A DNA stretch of 64,000 bases, taken from CAWGOF01 sp963824225 (GTDB lineage: Bacteria; Acidobacteriota; Polarisedimenticolia; Polarisedimenticolales; Polarisedimenticolaceae). The stretch lies in assembly GCA_963824225.1 (NCBI GenBank), contig CAWGOF010000003.1, forward strand, positions 62,001 through 126,000. Reading direction: 5' to 3'. Shown piece by piece: positions 26,642 to 34,887 of this stretch (within the stretch, counting starts at the first letter, position 1; each line of letters opens with the position of its first letter). Below the pieces are notes generated by a model. That model was not told where the DNA came from. It did not search any database and saw only the letters and a program-made list of their open reading frames with translations. The translations under genes were made by a program, and so were the position numbers.

Positions 26642-27791
26642 ATGCGCAGTCTGGTCCTCGCCGCGGGGTTGTTCCTTGCCCCTGCATGGGCGAGCCAACC
26701 GGGACAGCCGACCGCCGCTGTGGCCGACCAGGTTCCGAGCGACGTTACGACGGACGAGGCGTCGGCCCCCTCCGGGACGTTGCAACTTACAGTGATGCTG
26801 GTGGCAGCGGACTTGTCCCTGAAGCCGGTGCCGAAGCGGACCTTCGTGATTGTCGACTCAGCCGGATCCACCGAGAAGAAGCAGCTGACGACGGGCTTCG
26901 ACGGCCGTGCCAGGCTCTCGCTTCCTCCGGGGAACTACCTCCTCCGAACTGTGGAGTCTCTCGACTTCGAATCGCGAACTATCACGTGGGAAGTCCCGTT
27001 CAGCATTCAGGCGGGCGATGAGACGGTGTTGGAGCTCTCGAACGACAATGCCACCATCGCCGATGGCTTGCCCGCACCGGCGACGATCGAGGGGAACGAG
27101 TCTCAACTCTACCGCCGTTTTCGTGACAGCGTCTTCACGATCTGGTCGGAACACGGTCACGGCAGCGGCTTCCTTGTGGATCGGCGAGGATTGATCATCA
27201 CCAACCATCACGTGGTGCGCAACTCCGAGTACTTGGCCGTGCAGATGGACCCACAACGGAAGTACCCGGCCAGCTTGGTGGCGAAGAGCGAGACACAGGA
27301 CCTCGCCGTCTTGCGTGTTCACCCCGACATCCTCGAGAACATTCAGCCGTTGCCGCTCTCCAAATCGGGTCAGAGCGAATCGCCTGTTTCCGTCGGTGAA
27401 CGCGTCGTCGCCATCGGAAGCCCGCTACACGCGGAGGGCGTGCTGACCTCAGGCATCGCAAGCAAGATCGAACAGGACGCCATCTACACAGATGTGAATC
27501 TCAACCCCGGCAACTCGGGAGGGCCTCTGTTCAACATGTTGGGTGAGGTCGTCGGGGTGAACACGTTCATGGATAGCGGTCGAATCGGTCCTGGCATCTC
27601 TGGAGCGGTGCGGGTTCACCTCTGCTCCGGCCTCATTCGAGCTGCAGCTGAAGCGCTACCGGGCACTCCGCCACCATCTCCGCAGCGGCTGCCGGTCGCA
27701 TCCGACTACACGTTCCCTCCGGATGCACTACGCAAGGCTGCCCTTGGACGGGCAATCGATCCGACGCGGTATCACGCGGAGGCCGGCGGAG
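26642..27791 (+). pseudogene. Secreted trypsin-like (S1C/HtrA-type) serine protease, N-terminal part split by IS256
   Basis: ATG 26642 follows GGGAGGG. A signal peptide (MRSLVLAAGLFLAPAWASQ) leads to a small beta domain (about 45-130; FDGRARLSLPPGNYLLRTVE, carboxypeptidase-regulatory-like). The protease domain shows H190 (IITNHHVV), D220 (TQDLAVLRV) and S292 (NPGNSGGPL). The reading frame is cut at 27791, where the IS256-family element begins. As it stands the ORF runs 17 bp into the element and stops at 27808 (AMSL tail). Removing the element and one 9-bp duplicate restores frame into 29228-30009 (643 aa in total). Confidence 0.85.
27783..27791 (+). repeat. Target-site duplication of the IS256-family element (left)
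   Basis: CCGGCGGAG directly before the element tip; the same nine bases occur at 29219-29227. Confidence 0.8.
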
Positions 27792-29218
27792 CGGCGATGT
27801 CCCTCTGAGCGTTGAAAGTTGACGGCGGTCTCCGACCCGATGACATCATCGGGTTGCATGAAACAAGGAGACCACCGCCATGAGGAAGAATCGCACGAGG
27901 AAGGCTTCCGCGAAAGGCACGTTTGGCCCGGGGAGGTCGGCTCCGACGAGACAATCTCGGCTCGTCGGGGTGATCCTGGACGCCCGAACGGCGCTGCGCG
28001 AGCTCGTCCTGACCGCCGGCCTCGAGGTGTTCACCGAGATGCTGGAGGACGATCGGGCCACGATCTGTGGCCCCAAGCACCAGCCGATGCCGGATCGGCG
28101 AGCCTACCGACACGGACACGACGAGGGCCGTCTGGTGTTCGGAGGGCGAAAGATTCGCGTGAAGAAGCCGCGGATCCGAAGCATCGAGGGTGAGGAGATT
28201 GAGCTGGGGACCTGGCGTCGAATGGCCGACGAGGATCCGCTGCGGGATCGTGTCGTCGAGCAGATCCTGCTCGGGGTCAGCCAACGGGGCTACGAGCGGA
28301 GCCTCGAGCCGTTGCCGGCGGGTGTGTCGGCACGTGGGACTCGCCGATCGAGCGTGAGCCGACAGTTCCAGGCCCGCACGACGCAGCAGACCCAGTCGTT
28401 CCTGTCGCGTTCGCTCGAAGGGATCGACCTGCCGGTGCTCCTGATCGACGGGACCGCGCTCGGCGATCACATGCTGTTGGTCGCGCTGGGGATCGACACG
28501 TCGGGCAAGAAGCACGTCTTGGGCGTCGCCGTGGGGACGACCGAGAGCGAGCAGGTGTGCCGCTCGCTGTTCCGGGACCTCATCGATCGGGGGCTGGTGG
28601 TCGAGCGGGCACGGCTGTTCGTGATCGACGGCGGCAAGGGGCTGCGCAAGGCGATTCGAACGACGTTTGGCGAGTGGGCGATTGTGCAGCGCTGCCAGAT
28701 CCACAAGCTGCGCAACGTCGCCGAGCACCTCCCGGAAAACCGTCGTGCGTGGGTGAAGGCTGCGATCGTCCGAGCGTGGAAGTCGGGTAAGGTCGACACG
28801 GCTCGGCATCGCCTGCAGCAGTTGGCCACGCGTCTCGACGACGATCATCCCGACGCTGCCCGATCGATCCGTGAGGGACTCGACGAAACCCTCACGGTGA
28901 TCCGGCTCGGTCTCGGTGGCGGGCTGCTGCGGACGCTGCGGTCGACGAATCCGATCGAGAATCTCCAGGGGACGATCCAGCGGGTCGTGCGCAACGTCAA
29001 AAACTGGCGCAGTGGAACGATGGCCCGTCGGTGGTGCGTGACCGCACTCGCCGAGGCCGAGAAGCGATTCCGCCGCGTCAGGGGTCACAAGGAGATGCCT
29101 CAGCTGATCGCCGCTCTCGAAGCCATCGTCAACCAGAACACGCTGGACAGTGCCCAGCAGGTCGCGTAGAACCGGTGTCGGAACCGCTCGTCACTTTCAA
29201 CGGCCGATGGGACATTCC
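27792..29218 (+). mobile_element. IS256-family insertion sequence, 1427 bp
   Basis: Inverted ends share ATGTCCC, CGTTGAAAGT and GACG-GCGGT-TCCGAC (left about 27796-27836, right about 29176-29217). A 9-bp duplication CCGGCGGAG flanks the element, in the 8-9 bp range of this family. One transposase ORF fills the interior. The insertion splits the protease gene so cleanly that the original frame can be rebuilt, so it is fairly recent. Confidence 0.92.
27880..29169 (+). CDS. IS256-family (Mutator-type) transposase
   Basis: 429 aa, ATG preceded by AAGGAG. DDE residues are recognisable as D190 (VLLIDGTALGD), D250 (LFVIDGGKGL) and Glu near residue 364 (STNPIENLQGTIQRVVRNVKNW). The typical CQIHKLRNVAEHLP stretch lies between them, and the length is as expected (about 400-430 aa). 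It appears intact. Confidence 0.94.
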   Translation: MRKNRTRKASAKGTFGPGRSAPTRQSRLVGVILDARTALRELVLTAGLEVFTEMLEDDRATICGPKHQPMPDRRAYRHGHDEGRLVFGGRKIRVKKPRIRSIEGEEIELGTWRRMADEDPLRDRVVEQILLGVSQRGYERSLEPLPAGVSARGTRRSSVSRQFQARTTQQTQSFLSRSLEGIDLPVLLIDGTALGDHMLLVALGIDTSGKKHVLGVAVGTTESEQVCRSLFRDLIDRGLVVERARLFVIDGGKGLRKAIRTTFGEWAIVQRCQIHKLRNVAEHLPENRRAWVKAAIVRAWKSGKVDTARHRLQQLATRLDDDHPDAARSIREGLDETLTVIRLGLGGGLLRTLRSTNPIENLQGTIQRVVRNVKNWRSGTMARRWCVTALAEAEKRFRRVRGHKEMPQLIAALEAIVNQNTLDSAQQVA

Positions 29219-29227
29219 CCGGCGGAG
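29219..29227 (+). repeat. Target-site duplication of the IS256-family element (right)
   Basis: CCGGCGGAG, an exact copy of 27783-27791. Confidence 0.8.
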
Positions 29228-30009
29228 TTGACGTGCAGTTTGTCACCCCGGTTGTGATCGCTGCCTTGGAACTCGCGGCAGAGAAGGAAGCCGCATACCA
29301 GCGCGCACGGCGCACGCGAAACGATGCGACAACGAAGCCGTATACGCCTGGCCAAGACTTCTACGAATGGCGACGATACGTTGGCGATTTCCGGCCCGTG
29401 GTCACCATTCAGGCGGTCCCGGAGATCGCCATGACGGGCGGCAGTCTTGCCGCGAAGATTCTCCTCGGCGTCAGCGCGCCTGGCCGGTACCGGTTCAAGA
29501 CCGACTTCGTCCGGATGGAACTGCGCCGCGATGGCGTCGTGGTCAGTCCTATTCATCCGGGACGGGTACCCAATGTCTTGGCTCTTCAGATCGGCGTGGA
29601 TCGAATGAACGACGTGGCTTTCTACGGAAGCTACCAGTACCCGCCCGAAGCGTTCAAGCCAGGAGCGGTCGTTGAACTGTCCGTGTTTGTGGTGGGACGA
29701 CAGGAGCCGCGCATCCGAGCGCTGCCGCCCGAACAGCTGTCTCTGATTTGGGGGGATTTCGAACCACTGATGCAGTCCCTTCAGGCGGCGGTGAGCGACG
29801 ACCCGAGTTCGCCGGGAAAGGCCGATGCGAATCTGGACGCGCTCGTTCTTGTGTACCTCCGAAACAGCCGTGGATGGGTCGACCCCGCGGCGATCGCCAA
29901 GTCCTTGTCGAAGCCGCTTGCCGAGGTGGAAAAATCCCTTTCCCGGTCCACGCACGCGGGCCTGGTCGTTCAACAGGAGGGCGACGTCAGGCGGTTTCGC
30001 ATCCCTTGA
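29228..30009 (+). pseudogene. C-terminal part of the split serine protease
   Basis: Continues the frame of the protease after excision of the IS (Gly-Gly-Val-Asp-Val-Gln-Phe junction). About 260 residues: a helical start (PVVIAALELAAEKEAAYQRARR), a beta-sandwich-like middle (FRPVVTIQAVPEI...YRFKTDFVRMELRRDGVVVSPIHPGRVP) and a C-terminal winged-helix-like end (NLDALVLVYLRNSRGWVDPAAIAKSLSKPLAEVEKSLSRS). An internal ATG could start a shorter protein, but no ribosome site supports it. The function of the extension is unknown. Confidence 0.75.
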
Positions 30010-30029
30010 ACTGAGAAGCGGTGTTCGCC

Positions 30030-30068
30030 GGCAGGGACCCGGAGGTGCTGCCGGGGTGCGGCGATTAA
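30030..30068 (+). pseudogene. Tail relic of the secreted repeat-protein family
   Basis: Twelve codons, GRDPEVLPGCGD then TAA, nearly repeat the tail of the fragment at 17103-17462 (GRDPAVLPGCE, stop). The underlying DNA (CAGGGACCCGG-GGTGCTGCCGG) is also alike. It is a scrap of a third copy. Confidence 0.45.
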
Positions 30069-30120
30069 CGAGATCCCGGCGTCGCGGCGTTCATAGCTCG
30101 CTGGAGCTCGGGGGTGGATC

Positions 30121-30693
30121 GTGGAGTTGCTGTTCGCTGACCCGTACTACGATGCCGATGACTGGGATCCAACGCGCTTTCAGATGGAAATCGCGAGGGA
30201 GATGACCGACTCGGACCCGGCTGCGCTTGTCCTCGGCACTGACGTCGGGATTGCAGCAGACCTACCAAGCGTACTCGTCCAGCTCTTCTCCGACCTCCAT
30301 TGGAAGTCGCTACTTGGACCGGCTGCGCTCGGAACTCTGTTCTTCATGGGGGATAAGATCGAGAAGAACATCGACGCGTGGGTCAAGGTCGGAAAACGCC
30401 TCCGAGCTATTCTCACGCGACGTCAGCCCACAAGGATAGACGAGCGCGCCGCAGTCCTACTGGTAATCAGCGACCTCGACGACCTTGGGCACGAGCTCCA
30501 AGTCAGCGTCCAAGTGGTCGTCTTGACTCCAGGCCCGGGTACGAAGGGACGGCTAGACGGGCGCCCCGATGCCCTTTACCTCGTAACGGCCCGCACTGGG
30601 GATGCGGTATGGGTCTACGTCATGAGGTCGAACGGCGAAGTGCTGCACAAACTGCGACAGTCGACGAGTTGGCCTCGATTCTTCCAGCTCTGA
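30121..30693 (+). CDS. Hypothetical protein (190 aa)
   Basis: GTG start after a G-rich GGGGGTGG. It is soluble and acidic at the start (LFADPYYDADDWDPTRFQMEIAREMT), with a central helix-strand part (LVLGTDVGIAADLPSVLVQLFSDLHWKSLLG, one weak hydrophobic stretch), then ERAAVLLVISDLDDLGHELQVSVQVVVLTPG and a beta-hairpin end (DALYLVTARTGDAVWVYVMRSNGEVLHKL). No family is recognised. Its neighbours are the split protease and an AbiV-like gene of opposite strand, so a defence-related role is conceivable but only by association. Confidence 0.55.
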   Translation: MELLFADPYYDADDWDPTRFQMEIAREMTDSDPAALVLGTDVGIAADLPSVLVQLFSDLHWKSLLGPAALGTLFFMGDKIEKNIDAWVKVGKRLRAILTRRQPTRIDERAAVLLVISDLDDLGHELQVSVQVVVLTPGPGTKGRLDGRPDALYLVTARTGDAVWVYVMRSNGEVLHKLRQSTSWPRFFQL

Positions 30694-30817
30694 ATCTGTG
30701 TCGGCGGATACGCTCCGGCGACGCAAGTCCTCACAGCCCCTGCCGATAGGAAACTTGTCGGTAACGATCAACCCGGATCTCGCGTCTTCCGCGGAGCCGT
30801 GGCCTCAGATCTTGGGG

Positions 30818-31549
30818 CTAGGTTTCCTTCTTGTCGTTGTCTTCGTACTGTTGTAAGAACTTGAACAGCGACGCCCATTGCCCTTTCTTGATAAGCCGTT
30901 TCCCGAGTAGGTCATCGTGAACGAATCTCAACAGGCTCGGGAAGTCCAACTCGTTAGGTGCCTGTGACGCGTGTTTCATCCACACCTCCAACTCCTCGGG
31001 CGGAAAGTCCCTCAACGCGTAGATGAGTGCGCGTGCCTCGCAGAGTCGTTCCCACGCCTGACGCCGCCACGCCATGAGGTTCCTCGGCAGATGGGAGACG
31101 AAACCATCGACCGTCTCCAGGCAGTCAGAATAAATCGCCCGTTGCTTCCACGTCTCCAGTTCCTTCGGAGTTGGTCCGCTGTCCCCAATTTCCCTGGCCT
31201 CTTCGGGAGAGGCTCCAGGGAATGAGGCCAAGACTCTGGCCTCTATGCCGACGTTTAGCGTGCGCGTCTTTTCCTGGTGTCGCCTGTACGCTCGCCAGAG
31301 CACCGGAAGCTCACCGCGTTTGAGGCAGATCATCATGAGTAGTGGCACCTTCCCGGCCTCCTCAATGGCCAGCGTCGAGAAGGCGACAGAGTGAGCGAAG
31401 CGCTTCAGGTCATGGAGGATCTCGGCGGTGTCCAACAACTCCAGCGCGTTCAATCTCGCAGCTTGCATCGCCGTTGCGGCTTCCGAAGGATTCAGATTGC
31501 CAGAATAAGGCCGCTCCGTCGGCTCCTGTCTGGGCGATTCATCGTGCAT
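30818..31549 (-). CDS. AbiV-like HEPN protein (abortive infection type)
   Basis: 243 aa from ATG 31549 (MHDESPRQEP); a longer frame upstream lacks a good start. The first half matches the AbiV/HEPN pattern: AARLNALELLDTAEILHDLKRFAHSVAFSTLAIEEAGKVPLLMMICLKRG, followed by WRAYRRHQEKT. That stretch holds R86-x4-H91, the catalytic spacing of HEPN RNases. The second half is helical (WKQRAIYSDCLETVDGFVSHLP, ALIYALRDFPPEELEVWMK). AbiV proteins stop phage growth by blocking translation in Lactococcus. That this protein acts the same way is inference. It sits about 400 bp from the tRNA-Asn fragment, at the edge of the accessory block. Confidence 0.72.
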   Translation of the reverse strand: MHDESPRQEPTERPYSGNLNPSEAATAMQAARLNALELLDTAEILHDLKRFAHSVAFSTLAIEEAGKVPLLMMICLKRGELPVLWRAYRRHQEKTRTLNVGIEARVLASFPGASPEEAREIGDSGPTPKELETWKQRAIYSDCLETVDGFVSHLPRNLMAWRRQAWERLCEARALIYALRDFPPEELEVWMKHASQAPNELDFPSLLRFVHDDLLGKRLIKKGQWASLFKFLQQYEDNDKKET

Positions 31550-31874
31550 GGCAGAACCTACTTGTGCGACCGTGAGGCGCACCGCGACACTACAGTCGCA
31601 ATGGTCTTCGCGGGGGTATGTCTCGTCCTTGTCGTTTCCCATCCTATCCCCGTCGCGGGCCGCATCCGAGCACCGCATGCACGGGTTTCACGTTGTGGTA
31701 CTCGACGGTCTCCATGCGCGGGTCGGCCACCGCTGGACACTCCCCGCTGGCGATCACACGCTCTCTCCGTCGCGGGAGAGCGACAGAGCCACCCGGGCCA
31801 CCTTCGCCCGGTCCACGGTTCGTCGACGAACGGCCACGATGCGGAGAGCTTACCTTCGTCGCGGCACCGGCGCG

Positions 31875-31972
31875 GAAGTCCGCGGAGTTTCGCGCGAGGC
31901 ACGGGCCCTCGAAATGGGCTGTTAACCACAAAACGCGGTTTTTTGGGCTGTTAACTACCTGGCTCCCCAGGC
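31875..31972. repeat. Dispersed tRNA-tail repeat, copy D, joined to tRNA-Asn fragment
   Basis: AGTCCGCGG, TTTCGCGC, GGGCTGTTAACCACAAAACGC, TTTTTTGGG and AACTACCTGGCTCCCCAGG follow in the same order as in copy B (18099-18196). After the core the sequence continues into tRNA-Asn instead of the GAGCCACCGAAATC arm. TTAAC motifs repeat at 31921 and 31951. Confidence 0.65.
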
Positions 31973-32010
31973 AGGACTCGAACCTGCGACCCGGTGGTTA
32001 ACAGCCAACC
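31960..32010 (-). tRNA. tRNA-Asn(GTT), 3' half only
   Basis: On the minus strand: anticodon loop CTGTTAA with anticodon GTT, variable loop, a perfect T-arm GCAGG-TTCGAGT-CCTGC, the 3' acceptor strand CTGGGGA, discriminator G and CCA. These are 51 nt, corresponding to positions 26-76. The complementary 5' acceptor strand TCCCCAG and a D-arm are not found upstream (32011-32040), so it is not a working tRNA. A tRNA fragment that starts at the anticodon arm is what a tyrosine-integrase attachment site leaves at the far end of an island. Confidence 0.8.
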
Positions 32011-32070
32011 GTCCCACCGAGCGCTCTCGACCGTTTCGCTCCTGTTCTGCGTGACGCGCCGGCACGCCGC

Positions 32071-33333
32071 GTGCTTCGATCACCGCCCGTGGAGACCGAC
32101 GTCCGCCGCAATCCGGCGCTGCTCAAGCTCGAGCTGTACTGCCGGGGCCTGCGCTTCGACGAGGAGCGGCTCGTCGAGCGCAGCGGCCGGCGGATCCTGC
32201 GCACCCGCGCCGGCCTCGGCTCGGGGCTCGAGCTGATCCTGCCCGGCGGGCTGTGGACGAACGTGCCCGTGCTCGAGCCGTTCGCGCGCTCGTCGCCGTA
32301 CCACCTGACGAGCCGGGACGACCGACTGTGGATCGAGCACGACGCGATCGGTCCGGTCGCGCCGGTCGCCCTCTCGCCGCGCCCAGCGTGGTACGACGAC
32401 CGCACGACGACCGGCAAGTCGATGACCCGTATCGGATCGCTCCAGGGAACGTACCTCGGGGTGTATCCGGCCAAGGTGTGCGACTACTGGCTCGAGGCGC
32501 CCAAGGCGCAGTGCCGGTTCTGCTCGATAGGCCTCAACCTCGGAGCCGACGACGCGGACACGAAGTCGGTCGACGAGGTCGTCGAGGTCGTGCAAGCCGC
32601 CCGAGCCGAGTCCGGCATCACGTATGTCGACTTCAACACCGGACACTACGCGGGCGACACGTACCTCGACATCCTCGAGCCGTACATCACGCGGGTAAAG
32701 CAGGCGACGAACCTGCTGATCGGCGTCCAGACGCCGCCGCATCACGACCTGCGGCGGTACCACGAGCTCCGGCGCATGGGCGTCAACCGCGTGTCGTTCT
32801 GCTTCGAGCTGTTCAACCGCGAGCGCTTCCGTACGGTCTGTCCGGGCAAAGACCGGGAGTACGGGCTCGACCGGTACCTCGAGGCGGTGGCGTACTGCGC
32901 CCGCGAGGTCGGGCCGACCGGACGCGGCTTCGAGCCATGGGTCGTGCAGGGCGAGATCATCGCCGGGCTCGAACCGGCAACCGACTCGATCGCCGCGATC
33001 GACTGGATCACGAGCGTGGGCGCGGTGCCCACGGTCTGCGTGTTCCGGCCGCTCGCCGGCACCGACTATCGCGACGTGCCGCCGCCGAAGGCCGAGGAGC
33101 TCGTCCCGGTGTTCCGCCGGCTCTACGAGGCGTGCATGGAGCGCGGGCTCCCGATCGGTGTCGCCCCGAACGTCCACGTCTCGCTCGTGCTGCTCCCCGA
33201 GGAGTGCCGGGGGTTCGTCGATCGGCCACGACGGTACTGGCGCGGCGAGCTGCGGCGCCGCGCCATGCGGGCGGCGTTCGGGCTGAGCTTCGGTCGGGAG
33301 CTCAGGCGCGCGGACCGGCGCTGGGTCGCCTGA
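32071..33333 (+). CDS. Radical SAM protein with CX10CX2C cluster motif
   Basis: 420 aa (414 if the GTG at 32089 is used; no ribosome site decides). An N-terminal beta-rich region (1-130) precedes the SAM domain. The iron-sulfur motif is CDYWLEAPKAQCRFC, that is C-x10-C-x2-C rather than C-x3-C-x2-C. Later parts fit a TIM barrel (ITYVDFNTGHYAGDTYLDILEPYI, NRVSFCFELFNRERF, VQGEIIAGLEP, TVCVFRPLAGTDYRD). The substrate is unknown. It is the first core-like gene after the accessory block and is convergent with hemN. Confidence 0.8.
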   Translation: MLRSPPVETDVRRNPALLKLELYCRGLRFDEERLVERSGRRILRTRAGLGSGLELILPGGLWTNVPVLEPFARSSPYHLTSRDDRLWIEHDAIGPVAPVALSPRPAWYDDRTTTGKSMTRIGSLQGTYLGVYPAKVCDYWLEAPKAQCRFCSIGLNLGADDADTKSVDEVVEVVQAARAESGITYVDFNTGHYAGDTYLDILEPYITRVKQATNLLIGVQTPPHHDLRRYHELRRMGVNRVSFCFELFNRERFRTVCPGKDREYGLDRYLEAVAYCAREVGPTGRGFEPWVVQGEIIAGLEPATDSIAAIDWITSVGAVPTVCVFRPLAGTDYRDVPPPKAEELVPVFRRLYEACMERGLPIGVAPNVHVSLVLLPEECRGFVDRPRRYWRGELRRRAMRAAFGLSFGRELRRADRRWVA

Positions 33334-33353
33334 CTCACGCAGCGTGGTCTGAC

Positions 33354-34741
33354 TCAAACGGTGCGCGAGAACGCGCGCGCTCCTGCGTGGTCGCGCGCGT
33401 GCCGGTCGAACGCCAGTGCCACGTTGCGCACGAAGAGGCGCCCGTCCCCCAGCACCTCGAGCGCTGCGGGTGAGATTCGCACGAAACCGTGCTCGACCGC
33501 CCCGTCCTGCGCCCGAAGCTCGGCCAGCTCGGCGGCGAAGTAGTCGGCGAACGAGATCGCGAACGCCCGCTCGATCTCGGCGACGTCGACGTGGAAGTTG
33601 CACATCAGGCGCAGGATGACGTCCCGACGGATCCGGTCGTCCGGGCTCAGCACGTACCCGCGCTCCACGGGGAGCTGTCCGAGGTCGATCGCCTCGTAGT
33701 ACGGCTTCAGCTTGCGCGCGTTCTGCGCGAAGCTGCCGCGGACGTCGCCGATCGCCGTGATCCCGAGGCCGACCAGGTCGCTACCCATCCGCACCGTGTA
33801 GCCCATGAAGTTCCGGTGCAGCCTACGCCGCGCAGCCGCGCGGGCGAGCTCGTCCTCTGGTCGCGCGAAATGGTCCATCCCGATCGCCACATAGCCCGCC
33901 TGGAGGAGCCGGTCGCGCGCGATGCAGAATAGGCGCAGCTTCTCCCGTGGTACGGGGAGCTCAGCCTCGTCGATCCGCTTCTGGTGCGCCTTGAGCCACG
34001 GCATGTGCGCGTAGGAGTAGATCGCCAGCCGATCGGGAGCGAGCGCGATCACGTGGTCGATCGTGCGCTCGAAGCCCGCGGCCGTCTGGCGCGGCAGGCC
34101 GTAGATCAGGTCGACGTTGATCGAGGCGAAGCCGAGCTCGCGCGAGACGTCGAACAGGCGGCGCGTCTCGTCCTCGGTCTGGTTGCGGTGGATCGCCGCC
34201 TGCACGTCGGGATCGAGGTCCTGGACCCCCATCGATACCCGGTTGAAGCCGCACGCGCGCAGGACCGCCATTTGCTCGGTGTCGTCACCCGCGGGTCGAT
34301 CTCGATCGCCGACTCGGCGTCGGGCTCGATCTCGAATCTGGCCGTGATGCGCTCGTGTAGCGCACGGATCTGGTCGACCGAGAGATACGTCGGCGTTCCC
34401 CCACCCCAGTGGTACTGCGACACGCGGCGCCGGTGCGGGAGCGCCGCGGCGACGAGGTCGACCTCGCGGTGCAGATGCGCCAGGTAGTCATCGGCGATCT
34501 CGCGATGCCGCGTGATGACCACGTTGCAGCCGCAGTACGAGCAGCGCTCGGCGCAGAACGGCAGGTGCACGTAGAGCGACAGGGGCTCGTCCGTGGCCCC
34601 GTCGGCGGAAGCGAGGCGGGAGCGGTAGGCCGCCTCGTCATAGCTCGACTCGAACTCGAGCGCCGTCGGATACGACGTGTAGCGCGGCCCCGGGCGGTCG
34701 TAGCGCTCGAGGAGCTCGAGGACCCGGTCGATCTCACCCAT
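33354..34741 (-). CDS. hemN: Oxygen-independent coproporphyrinogen III oxidase HemN (frameshifted)
   Basis: Radical SAM enzyme of haem synthesis that converts coproporphyrinogen III to protoporphyrinogen IX. The ATG at 34741 follows GGGGGAG. The N-terminal half has RPGPRYTSYPTALEF, the cluster motif CAERCSYCGC and WGGGTPTYLS. Near 34278-34284 one base is missing and the frame moves to the segment MAVLRACGFNRVSMGVQDLDP, INVDLIYGLPRQT, then MGYTVRMGSDLVGLGITAIG. With one base restored the product is 462 aa, the normal length. This is either a sequencing indel or a very recent inactivation. Confidence 0.88.
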
Positions 34742-34887
34742 CGCTCCCCCATTCCTGGGGTAGGACGCACAGCAAGCGCCCTGCCACGCGTTCACACTGT
34801 GGCGCGGCCCACGACGCTCCTGACGGAGCGGCGAGAGTGCGCGAACAGGCCCACCCTGCGGGCCACCGCGCAGTAGAATCCGCAGCC

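Larger units (their letters stand above)
31550..32070. other. Non-coding end of accessory block
   Basis: No supported gene. From about 31860 it holds repeat copy D and then the tRNA-Asn 3' half. The stretch 31600-31850 shows only unsupported short frames. Confidence 0.6.

Noticed and set aside
29233..30009. Independent 258-aa gene after the IS256 element
   Set aside because: Its frame is continuous with the protease once the IS and one 9-bp duplicate are removed, so it is the protease C-terminus.
18130..31960. Integron attC sites suggested by GTTAAC motifs
   Set aside because: The R-Y-Y-Y-A-A-C / G-T-T-R-R-R-Y core pair and an attC-like fold are not present; the GTTAAC motifs belong to the tRNA-tail repeat.
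32011..32040. 5' half of tRNA-Asn
   Set aside because: The expected acceptor strand TCCCCAG and a pairable D-arm are absent; only GG at the D-loop position matches, so the tRNA is a 3' half.
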